NCBI RefSeq assembly: GCF_016865485.1
Contig: NZ_AP024452.1
Coordinates: forward strand, 1,138,501 to 1,202,500
Origin: Luteitalea sp. TBR-22
Lineage (GTDB): Bacteria > Acidobacteriota > Vicinamibacteria > Vicinamibacterales > Vicinamibacteraceae
DNA: 64,000 bases
Direction of reading: 5' to 3'
Part shown: one piece after another, positions 36,501-43,846 of the stretch
Position numbering within the stretch: the first letter of the stretch is position 1
How the letters are laid out: the number at the start of each line of letters is the position of its first letter
Notes under the pieces: model-generated
Databases searched by the model: none
What the model was told of the DNA's origin: nothing
What the model saw: the letters and a program-made list of their open reading frames with translations, nothing else
Translations under genes and position numbers: made by a program

Positions 36501-37530
36501 CGACCACCGGCGTCGTCGAGGTCTCCCACAGGTTGAGCAGGCCGTCCTTGTCGTCGTCGTTGACCGGGGTCTTGTAGACGACGGCGGCCCAGGTGAGGCA
36601 GTCGAAGCTGCCGGTGCCGCCCGGTCGCCCGCCCGTCACGATGCTGCGGCGCGAGGGATCGACGGTGACGTTGAACGTCGGGTTGTCCCAGTTCGGGCCG
36701 GCGCTGCCGGTCAGCGGGTTCAGCCAGGTGGTGTCGTTGTAGAACAGCGTCTCGCCCTTGTTGGCCTGGCCGCTGCCGACGATGTGGGTGAGCTTGCCCG
36801 CCAGGTTCACGTCGTCGGCGTCGTAGAAGCCGACGACGGGCAGCGTCATCGACGGCGTGTCGTTGGCCATCGAGTACGTGCCGTCGTAGAGCACGATGGC
36901 GCTGTAGGGCAGCGACGAGTCGCGGTAGATCACCACGAGGCTGGCGCCGAGGGCCGACGCACGGCGCGTGTCGGGCAGCGAGACGCGGTGCGTGCCGTAG
37001 CCGGCGGTCTTGCCGGTCTGCGGATCGACGTCCAGGAAGCGCAGCACGTCGGCGCGGTAGGTGAACGTCAGGTTGTTCTGGCCGCTGCCGCTGCCGGTGC
37101 CGCCGCCACCCGACCAGCAGGGCGGGCTGCCGAGCCCGAGGTTCTTCCCGAACAGGACCTCGACGCTGTCGGCCGACTGCGGGAGGCTGAGGGGCTGGCC
37201 CCGGAACGTCACCCCGCGACCGCCCGAGAGCGGGTCGCTGCTGTCGGCGATCTCCTGCCAGTACAGGAAGGCCGCGACGACGTCGACGCCCCTGGGCACG
37301 CAGCCGGTGCGCTCGGTGTCGCCGTCGGCGCAGGGCGCGATGACGATGTCACCGGTCGCGACGCCGTTGACGCCGGTGCCACGCAGGCCGATGCCCTGGA
37401 CCGCGTAGTCGCCGGTGATGAAGAAGTTCTTGAAGAAATTGAGGGGGGCGGGGGACTGCGCCTCGAGCTGCGAGGACGCCTGGCCCAGGGCTGCGCACAG
37501 CGCCAGGGCCGCCAACAGGGCACGCTTCAT
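33508..37530 (-). CDS. large secreted metzincin-like metalloprotease with GKLDL repeat, Ig-like and PxKF domains
   Basis: 1340 residues with a signal peptide (MKRALLAALALCAALG). The zinc site is HEFGHTAERRH (residues 607-617): His, Glu, His and His at metzincin spacing but with Glu where Gly is usual. SVMNYLYQ some 25 residues on is a fitting Met-turn. Residues 801-860 carry nine copies of GKLDL. Then come a VDGARYTYFAVANYQADAF segment, a bacterial Ig-like or cadherin-like domain (DTYGTDEDTALVVAAPG to NGAFTYTPNPNFSG) and a C-terminal PxKF-like domain beginning FVGLKNAPPPTGATFK. The N-terminal third (beta-rich, no family seen) has calcium-like motifs (DDDKDGLLN). It probably degrades or binds extracellular polymers. 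Active-site residues make a true protease likely. Confidence 0.82.
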   Translation of the reverse strand: MKRALLAALALCAALGQASSQLEAQSPAPLNFFKNFFITGDYAVQGIGLRGTGVNGVATGDIVIAPCADGDTERTGCVPRGVDVVAAFLYWQEIADSSDPLSGGRGVTFRGQPLSLPQSADSVEVLFGKNLGLGSPPCWSGGGGTGSGSGQNNLTFTYRADVLRFLDVDPQTGKTAGYGTHRVSLPDTRRASALGASLVVIYRDSSLPYSAIVLYDGTYSMANDTPSMTLPVVGFYDADDVNLAGKLTHIVGSGQANKGETLFYNDTTWLNPLTGSAGPNWDNPTFNVTVDPSRRSIVTGGRPGGTGSFDCLTWAAVVYKTPVNDDDKDGLLNLWETSTTPVVDPYGRELPLLSKMGASATTPDIFLEVNYFKTDTERTYGTEPLPAHSHLPSPQAVRLFGDMFKARGINVHIDLGQDYNVGTETLAEQYLVRDTVAGEGLARGGEWLDEGVTACTPPAGSPPWTCQFGAYPGTIGWKTGLRRVRDSVLVDPPAETPNACDLPGNSCERRFDDVRRDIFRYALFAHHIGIPKSTRPCVNPTTGALLEDVGGACPAGSQRNPDFNVPRTYSGIADFPGGDLIVALGGFKDAQGLPIGTPFMQAATLAHEFGHTAERRHGGEPFEPNCKPGYLSVMNYLYQLRGLVDDNGTPHMDFSDGTPFVTIDESAVQDGVYNTTPYRLGWYAPLDFSYLAGQRHPARSRCDGSPLQNGERMIRIDARASADPIDWNANGTLETATFAQDVNFNGFVNGSDSPTGSAPLKAASDDWSNLKLNQVGSRRNVGGQYRKANGTLAVGALSLSMGKLDLGLTDLGKLDLDAGKLDLDAGKLDLDAGKLDLGKLDLSLGKLDLGKLDLGKLDLDLGAAQEGSGDIGRGDFGGGDLFVNDPENPLGEIDASMAADLARTPPNEFRVCVVGVDAGCAAPGAGPSDVVARFNAPNIGGVAAFKLFRVDGATLTPQARWTQVNVVPADPDKPQDEDYVVIDASELVDGARYTYFAVANYQADAFQGGIDSDPSNLRTITGRNLPLVAGADTYGTDEDTALVVAAPGVLGNDKDEDSPVTLSASLMSGPANGTLVLNANGAFTYTPNPNFSGVDGFTYRPAAGSSVTGTVSITVRSVNDTPTISGLPPQVTIEQGAVAGPIAFTVADAEGAGALSLTGSSSNTALVPNGNIVFGGAGASRTITVTPAAGQAGTATITVRATDPDGLWATAAFALTVNANGAYTFVGLKNAPPPTGATFKAGSAIPMSWRYQRGSTVVDSANLTYTIRFAGPLPLKTQVNTDTGNSNFRYSNSSKSWQFNLQTKDLSTGRGLAPGTYEVTITPNDPRYAPSPTFTVTLVK
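34951..35130 (-). repeat. coding tandem repeat (GKLDL units) inside the metzincin gene
   Basis: Nine GKLDL pentapeptides occur, several spaced by Asp-Ala or Ser-Leu to make 7-residue units. The DNA repeats GATCGAGCTTGCC-like blocks in 15- and 21-base steps, so both unit lengths coexist. It is in frame throughout. Confidence 0.85.
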
Positions 37531-37762
37531 TCGTCGCTCCAGTCCCGACACGAGCCGTCAGGGACACGAAAACTTCGATGCTCAGACCTAACCAACGCTC
37601 GCGTCCGGCGCGTCGAACGTGCGCGACGAGCCGCTTGATCGTTGTCCTGCAATTGCCAAGATAGGAAGACTATAGTCCGCTTTACAGCCGCCCGAGTGGC
37701 CCGACCTCGCTTGTAAGTCACTCTGATTGACGGCAGGAGCGTTCAGACCATGGAAGCAGAGC

Positions 37763-37768
37763 AATAAT
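37763..37768 (+). promoter_or_regulatory. -10 box giving a probably leaderless mRNA (GH127 gene)
   Basis: AATAAT ends seven bases before the ATG at 37776, so the start codon would be the first transcribed bases. The 245-bp gap 37531-37775 also holds a minus-strand candidate (TGTAAA, 17 bases, TATCTT, near 37650-37690) for the metzincin gene. Nothing else is seen there. Confidence 0.45.
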
Positions 37769-37775
37769 CGCGCCC

Positions 37776-39638
37776 ATGCATCGTCGCGCCTTTCTTGCGG
37801 GAGTGACGGCGGGCATGGCGGGTTCCGCCCTGGCCGCCCCGGCCTCGTCCTCGACGGAGGTCGAGAGCGTTGACGCCGACCGGCAGGGCAGGTCGCGGCC
37901 GGCCCCCGTCGGCGCGCCCCTGTTCCGCCCCCTGCCGGTCGGCGCCATCCGGCCGGCGGGGTGGCTGGCCCGCCAGTTGCGCATCCAGGCCGACGGCCTC
38001 ACCGGGCACCTCGACGAGTTCTGGCCCGACGTCGGGCGCAGTCGCTGGTTCGGCGGCGACGCGGAAGGGTGGGAGCGGGCCATCCTCCTCGCCAACAAGG
38101 TCCTCGCGCAGTACCACGACGCCACCGGCGATCGGCGCGTGCTCGAGGCCGTGACGCGCAGCCTCCGTGCGCTCGACGGTGGCCTCGACCGCACCCCGCT
38201 CTACGACTGGGGGCGCTTCCGCTGGTTCGAGGGGCTGGTGCCGATCTTCCACGTCCACGCGCACGCGCCCGAGCCGTGGCTGCTCGCGCTCGCCCGCAAG
38301 CTGCGGGCGCAGGGCATCGACTTCCGCGCCCTGGCCCAATCAGGCGCCCTCGACGTCCCCACGCCTCGTCGGGGCCTCTGGACCTGGTCCCGACACGTCG
38401 TCAACCTCGCCATGGCGACCAAGGCGGCGGCACTCTCCTGGCGCCTCGACGGACGGCCCGAGGACCGGGCGTTCGCCACGGCGTTCATCGAGCGCCTCGA
38501 TCGCCATCACGGCCAGGTGACGGGGATGTTCTCCGGCGACGAGTGCCTGTCGGGACGCAACCCGCTGCAGGGCACCGAGCTGTGTGCGGTCGTCGAGTAC
38601 ATGTACTCGCTGGAGCACCTGTTCGCGACGTTCGGCGAGGTCGCCTTCGCCGATCGGCTGGAGCGCCTCGCGTTCAACGCGTTGCCGGCCGCCGTCGCCC
38701 CCGACGGCTGGACGCACCAGTACGACCAGCAGGTCAACCAGGTGCAGTGCACGATCAACCACGAACACGGCTGGTCGACCAACGGCCCCGAGTCCAACCT
38801 GTTCGGCCTCGAACCCAACTTCGGCTGCTGCACGGCCAACATGCACCAGGGCTGGCCGAAGTTCGTGGCGCACCTGTGGATGCGCACCAGCGACGAGGGG
38901 CTCGTGGCGGCGGCATGGGCGCCGTGCGACGTGCGGACCGAGGTCCGCGGCGTGCCCGTGCGCATCGAGGTCGCCACCGACTACCCGTTCCGCGAGACGA
39001 TCGACGTCACGGTGACCGCCTCGCGGCCCGTGCGCTTCCCGCTGGCGCTGCGCGTCCCGGGCTGGGCGCGCGGGGCGACGTGCCGCGTCGCCGGAGCCGC
39101 CGCCGTCGCGATGACGCCTGGCGCGCTGCACCGGGTCGAGCGCGCGTGGGAGGGCGCGGTGACGATGACGCTGCGGTTGCCGATGGCCGCCCGGGTCACC
39201 GAGCGCTACCAGCAGGCCGTGGCCATCGAGCGCGGGCCGCTGGTGTATGCGCTCGGCATCGGCGAGCAGTGGACGCGCGTCAACGCCGACAAGCCGCACC
39301 GCGAGCCGCCGCACGCCGACCACGAGGTGCGCCCGACGACGCCGTGGAACTACGGCCTGGTGCTCGACGAGGCGAGTCCGGCTTCCTCCCTCCGGTTCGA
39401 GGAGCGGCCCGTGGGGGCGCAGCCGTTCTCGCCCGACGGCGCGGGGATGATCGCGAGGACCACGGGCAGGCGCATCCCGGACTGGAAGCTGGTGCGGGGC
39501 TGGGCCGGTGAGTTCTCGGTGGCGGAGCGGCGGCTGTCCGACCCGGCGCGCCCCATCACCACCGAGCCCGTCGAGGAGGTGACGCTCCTGCCGTACGGCT
39601 GCACCAACCTGCGGGTGACCGAGTTCCCGAAGCTCTGA
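37776..39638 (+). CDS. Tat-exported GH127 (beta-L-arabinofuranosidase family) protein
   Basis: 620 residues; MHRRAFLAGVTAG is a twin-arginine signal. The GH127 (former DUF1680) domain is recognisable from PVGAIRPAGWLARQLRIQADG onward. LQGTELCAVVEYMYSLEHLF holds the catalytic acid region, and FGCCTANMHQGWPKF carries the conserved Cys pair that includes the unusual nucleophile cysteine of this family. The C-terminal jelly-roll region (VPGWARGATCRVAG, ERGPLVYALG) is complete. It removes beta-L-arabinofuranose or related residues from plant or microbial glycans. Next to it lie a two-component system and, 5 kb on, a GH43, both consistent with hemicellulose use. Confidence 0.85.
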   Translation: MHRRAFLAGVTAGMAGSALAAPASSSTEVESVDADRQGRSRPAPVGAPLFRPLPVGAIRPAGWLARQLRIQADGLTGHLDEFWPDVGRSRWFGGDAEGWERAILLANKVLAQYHDATGDRRVLEAVTRSLRALDGGLDRTPLYDWGRFRWFEGLVPIFHVHAHAPEPWLLALARKLRAQGIDFRALAQSGALDVPTPRRGLWTWSRHVVNLAMATKAAALSWRLDGRPEDRAFATAFIERLDRHHGQVTGMFSGDECLSGRNPLQGTELCAVVEYMYSLEHLFATFGEVAFADRLERLAFNALPAAVAPDGWTHQYDQQVNQVQCTINHEHGWSTNGPESNLFGLEPNFGCCTANMHQGWPKFVAHLWMRTSDEGLVAAAWAPCDVRTEVRGVPVRIEVATDYPFRETIDVTVTASRPVRFPLALRVPGWARGATCRVAGAAAVAMTPGALHRVERAWEGAVTMTLRLPMAARVTERYQQAVAIERGPLVYALGIGEQWTRVNADKPHREPPHADHEVRPTTPWNYGLVLDEASPASSLRFEERPVGAQPFSPDGAGMIARTTGRRIPDWKLVRGWAGEFSVAERRLSDPARPITTEPVEEVTLLPYGCTNLRVTEFPKL

Positions 39639-39663
39639 GCGACAGCATCGCCCGCGCGGTGCC

Positions 39664-40428
39664 TCAGCGGCGCCTGGGCGCGGCCGGCCCTTCCTCGCGC
39701 GGCGGATCGACGGGATCGGCGATGAACTTGTAGCCGATCCCGCGCACCGTCAGCACGTGGCGCGGCCGCGAGGGGTCCTCGTTGAGGAATCGCCGCAGGC
39801 GCACGATGAAGTTGTCGATCGCGCGCGTATCGGTCTCCTCGTGCAGGTCCCACACGTCCTCGAGGATCGCCTTGCGCGACACGACCGTGCCGGCATTGCG
39901 CAGCAGGTACTGCAGCAGGTCGGCCTCCATCGCCGTCAGGTGGTAGGGCAGCGACCCGACGCGCAGTTCCAACGTGGCGGGATCGAACGAGTTGCCGCCG
40001 AAGCGGAGGACCTCGGCGCGCTTCTCGGCTGGCGGCGCCGGCGTCGTCGCGCGTGCCCAACTGTTGCGGCGCAGCAGGCTGCGCACCCGCGCCAGCAGGA
40101 TCGGCAGCTCGAACGGCTTGGGCAGGTAGTCGTCCACGCCGGCGTCGAAGCCCTCGAGGACGTCCTCCGGGCGGCCGCGCGCGGTCAGCATCAGGATGGG
40201 GACGTAGTCGCCCCGCTCGCGCAGCGTCCGCGCGACCTGGAAGCCGTCGATGCCCGGCAGCATCACGTCGAGCACCACGGCGTCGAAGGCGGCCCCATCC
40301 TCACGCACCTGTGCCAGGCCGCTCTCGCCGTCGGTCGCGACGGTCACCTCGTGGCCGTCCGCCTCGAGGTTGAAGCGCAGGCCCATCGCGAGGTGCGGCT
40401 CGTCCTCGATCACCAGCAGGCGCGCCAT
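39664..40428 (-). CDS. OmpR/PhoB-type response regulator
   Basis: 254 residues. The receiver domain has Asp54 (VVLDVMLPG) as phosphoacceptor, Thr82 in LTAR and Lys104 in YLPKPFEL. A Trans_reg_C winged-helix domain follows from about residue 145, with LTAMEADLLQYLLRNAG, AILEDVWDLHEETDTRAIDNF and VRGIGYKF. A 25-residue Ala/Pro linker joins the two. The ATG overlaps the histidine kinase stop (ATGA), so the pair is translated in step. The GH127 gene converges on it 25 bp away. The stimulus is not recognisable. Confidence 0.93.
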   Translation of the reverse strand: MARLLVIEDEPHLAMGLRFNLEADGHEVTVATDGESGLAQVREDGAAFDAVVLDVMLPGIDGFQVARTLRERGDYVPILMLTARGRPEDVLEGFDAGVDDYLPKPFELPILLARVRSLLRRNSWARATTPAPPAEKRAEVLRFGGNSFDPATLELRVGSLPYHLTAMEADLLQYLLRNAGTVVSRKAILEDVWDLHEETDTRAIDNFIVRLRRFLNEDPSRPRHVLTVRGIGYKFIADPVDPPREEGPAAPRRR

Positions 40429-41324
40429 CAGGGACGTCCCATCCGCGGCAGCTCGATCGTGAACGTCGAGCCGCGGCCCTCGCCCTCGCTGGCGGCGAAC
40501 ACCCGCCCGCCATGGCGCCTGACGATGGATCGCACGATGTACAGGCCGAGCCCGGTGCCCTTGACCTTCGAGCCGCGCCACTGGAACCGGTGGAAGCGGC
40601 GGAAGATCCGCTTGAGCTGCGACTGGGGAATGCCCACACCCTGGTCGGAGACGCGGATGCGCACGCGGTCGGATTCGGGCACGTCGACGTCGAGCGTCAC
40701 GCGCACCAGGCCGCGCGAGTACTTGACGGCGTTGTCGAGCAGGTTGGACAGCACGCTGCGGAGGTCCTCGGCGTCGCCCTCGACCCACGCGCCCTCGGCG
40801 GCCCTGGTGTCCAGCGTCATGGCGTCGGGGCCGAGGTGGTGCCGCAGGCGGGCCACGTCGAGCACCTCGGCAGCGAGCGCGGCGAGGTCGACGGGGTGCC
40901 GCTCGTGCAGCGCGAGTCGCTGGCCGGCGGCGCCGGCCTTCAGCACCAGCTCCACGGTCTGCTGCAGGCGATCGGCGTCGGCGAGCATGATCCGGTAGAA
41001 GTCGGCGCGCTGCGCCTCGCTCACCTCGCGCGCCTGCAGCGTCTGCAGGTACAGGCGAATCGAGGCGATGGGCGTCTTCAGCTCGTGCGTGACGGCGTTG
41101 AGGAAGGCGTCCTGCTGGTCGTTGCGGTGCAGTTCCCGCACGAGGAACACGGTGTACACGATGATGCCGGCGATGATCAGCGCGAAGGCCAGCACGCCGA
41201 GCACCAGCGGCAGCACCCGCCGGCCGTGGAGGTAGATCCAGCCGACGTTGAGGGTGACCGCGGCGGCAACGAGGACGACGCAGAGCGAGACGAAGACGAT
41301 CGTCGCGGTGTTGCGGCGGGTCAC
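40428..41324 (-). CDS. sensor histidine kinase
   Basis: 298 residues. Two membrane helices (about 8-32 and 38-62) enclose only a very short periplasmic loop, so the input is probably sensed in the membrane or by a partner. HisKA: LNAVTHELKTPIASIRLYL with His80 as phosphorylation site. HATPase: LSNLLDNAVKYS (N box), IRVSDQGVGIP (G1 box) and VKGTGLGLYIVRSIVRRHGG (G2 box), all complete. Partner of the overlapping OmpR-type regulator. A heptamer array (GGCTCAG) begins 17 bases before its start codon. Confidence 0.92.
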   Translation of the reverse strand: MTRRNTATIVFVSLCVVLVAAAVTLNVGWIYLHGRRVLPLVLGVLAFALIIAGIIVYTVFLVRELHRNDQQDAFLNAVTHELKTPIASIRLYLQTLQAREVSEAQRADFYRIMLADADRLQQTVELVLKAGAAGQRLALHERHPVDLAALAAEVLDVARLRHHLGPDAMTLDTRAAEGAWVEGDAEDLRSVLSNLLDNAVKYSRGLVRVTLDVDVPESDRVRIRVSDQGVGIPQSQLKRIFRRFHRFQWRGSKVKGTGLGLYIVRSIVRRHGGRVFAASEGEGRGSTFTIELPRMGRP

Positions 41325-41340
41325 ACGGCGATTCTAGAAC

Positions 41341-41375
41341 GGCTCAGGGCTCGAGGCTCATGGCTCAGGGCTGCG
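41341..41375. repeat. heptamer tandem array, GGCTCAG family
   Basis: Five units read GGCTCAG, GGCTCGA, GGCTCAT, GGCTCAG, GGCTGCG. They lie in the 217-bp spacer between the histidine kinase start and the desaturase end. Confidence 0.8.
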
Positions 41376-41398
41376 GAAGGGGAAGGTGGAAGGTGCAG

Positions 41399-41502
41399 GC
41401 GTCGCCCTTGGGCGACGCACCCGACGGCCCAGGGCCGAATGACGAAGGCCGCCGGTGGGCGCGCCAGAAACACGAACGGCCCCGTTGCCGGGGCCGTTCG
41501 TG
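41399..41502 (-). terminator. intrinsic hairpins after the desaturase gene
   Basis: A perfect 14-bp stem (CACGAACGGCCCCG with TTGC loop) occupies 41471-41502, 40 bases past the desaturase stop. A second palindrome, GCGTCGCCC/GGGCGACGC, is at 41399-41418. No T run follows on the minus strand, but the first stem alone is very stable. Confidence 0.75.
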
Positions 41503-41541
41503 GGTGGGCGGTGTGCCACCGCGGCGTCGCGATGTCCGGCG

Positions 41542-42468
41542 CTACGACTTCTCGAGCGCCAGGGGTTCCGCCGACGAGATGTCGATGGCGTCGTCGGTCT
41601 GCTGCGGCATGCGGTGCACGTGCTCGAGGCGCGCGACCTTGACGTCCCAGACCAGGCCGAGGGCGCGCAGGATGCTGATGTTGATGTAGTTGATGTCCAC
41701 TTCGTACCAGGCCAGGCCGTGGCGCGCCGACACCGGGTGAGCGTGGTGGTTGTTGTGCCAGCCCTCGCCGAACGTGAGCAGGGCCACCCACCACAGGTTC
41801 GTCGAGTCGTCCTTGGTCTTGAAGCGGCGCGAGCCCCAGAGGTGGGTCGCCGAGTTCACGAGCCAGGTCGCGTGCAGCCCGTAGGTGGTGCGGAAGAACA
41901 CGGCCCACAGCACGTACGGAATGCCACCGAAGGCGAGGAACGCCAGGCCGACGACCACCTGCGGCACCCAGTGCCAGGTCGTCAGCCAGACGTGCACGGG
42001 ATCGCGGCTCAGGTCCGGCACGTAGCGGCGCAGCACGGCGGTGTCGTGGTGCATCGCCTTGCCCATGAAGATCCAGCCCATGTGCGCCCAGAAGGTGCCC
42101 TCACGCGGCGTGTGCGGGTCGCCCTCGTGGTCGGAATGCTGGTGGTGGATGCGGTGCGTGGCGACCCAGAAAATCGGACCACCCTCGAGCGCGAGCGTGC
42201 CGCAGATCGTCAGGAAGTACTCGACCCACTTGTAGGTCTTGTAGCCGCGGTGGGTCAGCAGGCGGTGATACGCCATGCCGATGCCGAGGCTGCCGGCGAC
42301 GAACCACATCACCGCGGCGGCGAGCATCGCGCCGAGGTCGATGTAGAAGAACGCAGCCACGGCCCCGATGTGGAACGCGGTCATCGCGATGACCGTGATC
42401 CAGTTGACGCCATGGCCCTGGGCGGCCTTTCGGCCGTAGATGGAAGCGATCTTGACGGGTGCGCTCAT
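41542..42468 (-). CDS. acyl-CoA (fatty acid) desaturase
   Basis: 308 residues with four to five hydrophobic segments. The eight-histidine di-iron site is split over three boxes, HRLLTHRGY, HRIHHQHSDHEGDPH and GEGWHNNHHAHP, as in membrane stearoyl-CoA delta-9 desaturases. FFRTTYGLHATWLVNSATHLWG is the segment before the third box. The protein inserts a double bond in acyl chains and so adjusts membrane fluidity. Its 3' end is marked by a strong hairpin. A pair of TTACAGA-like steps about 35-50 bases upstream of the start may belong to its promoter. The start MSAPVKIASIY was chosen because upstream in-frame residues are repeat-derived. Confidence 0.92.
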   Translation of the reverse strand: MSAPVKIASIYGRKAAQGHGVNWITVIAMTAFHIGAVAAFFYIDLGAMLAAAVMWFVAGSLGIGMAYHRLLTHRGYKTYKWVEYFLTICGTLALEGGPIFWVATHRIHHQHSDHEGDPHTPREGTFWAHMGWIFMGKAMHHDTAVLRRYVPDLSRDPVHVWLTTWHWVPQVVVGLAFLAFGGIPYVLWAVFFRTTYGLHATWLVNSATHLWGSRRFKTKDDSTNLWWVALLTFGEGWHNNHHAHPVSARHGLAWYEVDINYINISILRALGLVWDVKVARLEHVHRMPQQTDDAIDISSAEPLALEKS

Positions 42469-42553
42469 TGAGCATTCACGATGCCACGGGACCCCGTCGG
42501 CCTTCTGTAATAGTTCTGTAAGACTGCCCAGGGGATAGGGGGGATGTCCCACC

Positions 42554-42656
42554 TCGCCGTTGGGCGAAACGGTAGGGCGGGGTGTCCCTACCCCGCCGTT
42601 GGCTGACTAACGGCGCGGTCGGAGACCGCGCCCTACCTCTCGCGGTCGGAGACCGC
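42554..42656. repeat. REP-like palindromic unit cluster
   Basis: Four stems in a row: TCGCC-GTTG-GGCGA (42554-42567), GGCGGGGT/ACCCCGCC (42576-42597), GCGCGGTC-GGA-GACCGCGC (42613-42631) and GCGGTC-GGA-GACCGC (42642-42656). The last two are the same unit repeated at 28 bp. It fills the 223-bp space between the GH43 end and the desaturase start; no gene is present. Confidence 0.7.
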
Positions 42657-42691
42657 ACCCTGCCCTCGACGGCCGACAGCGACGGGCAGAT

Positions 42692-43744
42692 TCAGCCCGT
42701 CGTGCGGTACGGGACGATGGTCTCGATGGCGCCGTCGGGGCGGTGGGTGAGGCGCGTCACCTTCATGTTGCGCAGGTGGGTCTGCCCGCCCGAGGCCTGC
42801 GCGTCGTGGTAGAAGAGGTACCACTGTCCCTGGTGCTCGACGATCGAGTGATGGGTCGTCCAGCCGAGCACCGGCTCCATCAGGCGCCCGCGATAGGTGA
42901 AGGGGCCGTACGGCGAGTCTGCCGTCGCGTACACGAGGTAGTGCGTGTCGCCGGTCGAGTAGGACAGGTAGTACTTGCCGCCGTACCGGTGCACCCAGGA
43001 GCCCTCGAAGAAGCGGCGCGCGGTGTCGCCAGCCTTCAACGGCGTGCCGTCGGCGTCGAGGATGCGCACGTCGCGCGGCGCCTCGGCGAGCGTCTTCATG
43101 TCGGCGCCCAGCCGCGCCACCTTCGGCATGAGGGCCGGCGCGCCCGCCGCCGGGTACGTGTCCTCGCGCTTGTAGGTACCGGTCGCCCAGCGCTGCAACT
43201 GCCCGCCCCAGATGCCGCCGAAGTACATGTAGTGCGCGCCGTCGGTGTCGCGGAACACCGCCGGATCGATGCTGTACGTGCCGGCGACCGGCGCGGGGTC
43301 GGCGGTGAACGGGCCGCTGGGGCTCGTGCCCGCCGCGACGCCGATGCGGAACACGTCGTCGGCGTCCTTGGCGGGGAAGTACAGGTAGTACCGTCCGTCG
43401 CGCTCGGCGGCGTCAGGCGCCCACATCTGGCGCCTGGCCCACTTGACCTGCTCGATGGCCAGCGCCACGCCGTGATCCTTCACCGGGGCGCCCACCCGAT
43501 CCATCGAGTACACGTGGTAGTCGCGCATCGCGAAGTGGCTGCCCAGGTCGTCCTGCGGCACGCCGGCGTCGATGTCGTGCGAGGGATACACGTACAGGCG
43601 GCCGCCGAACACGTGCGCCGACGGGTCGGCAGTATGGATGCCCGGCAGCAGCGGTTGGTCCTTGAACCACGGCGACTGGGCGGTCAGCCCCATCGTCGCG
43701 ACGGCGGTCGTGGCGAGGGCGAAAGCAATCGTGCGGTAGGTCAT
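42692..43744 (-). CDS. secreted glycoside hydrolase family 43 protein
   Basis: 350 residues with a signal peptide ending near MGLTAQ. The five-bladed propeller of GH43 shows its three catalytic acids: Asp40 in HTADPSAH (base), Asp160 in SIDPAVF (pKa modulator) and Glu247 in RFFEGSW (acid). GIWGGQLQRW and GWTTHHSIVE are other conserved blades. The family splits arabinofuranosyl or xylosyl links in hemicellulose. The nearby GH127 would act on related side chains. It lies 103 bases downstream of the WD40-type kinase gene on the same strand, with a stem of 9 bp in between. Confidence 0.88.
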   Translation of the reverse strand: MTYRTIAFALATTAVATMGLTAQSPWFKDQPLLPGIHTADPSAHVFGGRLYVYPSHDIDAGVPQDDLGSHFAMRDYHVYSMDRVGAPVKDHGVALAIEQVKWARRQMWAPDAAERDGRYYLYFPAKDADDVFRIGVAAGTSPSGPFTADPAPVAGTYSIDPAVFRDTDGAHYMYFGGIWGGQLQRWATGTYKREDTYPAAGAPALMPKVARLGADMKTLAEAPRDVRILDADGTPLKAGDTARRFFEGSWVHRYGGKYYLSYSTGDTHYLVYATADSPYGPFTYRGRLMEPVLGWTTHHSIVEHQGQWYLFYHDAQASGGQTHLRNMKVTRLTHRPDGAIETIVPYRTTG

Positions 43745-43761
43745 GGCACGTCTCCGACTGT

Positions 43762-43783
43762 GAGGGGCGCGGCTGCGCCCCTC
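43762..43783 (-). terminator. 9-bp stem between the kinase and GH43 genes
   Basis: GAGGGGCGC and GCGCCCCTC pair around a GGCT loop, 63 bases past the kinase stop and 17 bases before the GH43 start. It may terminate the kinase transcript or shield the GH43 start. Confidence 0.5.
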
Positions 43784-43846
43784 GAGATGAGAGTACTGCG
43801 GTCGCGGGTGCAGCCCGCAGTGGCCGTTCGCCCTGCGTGTCCGCGC

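Noticed and set aside
37640-37700. Firm promoter for the metzincin gene (TGTAAA-17-TATCTT on the minus strand)
   Set aside because: The -35 is a weak match and the leader would be over 100 bases, so it is mentioned only inside another entry.
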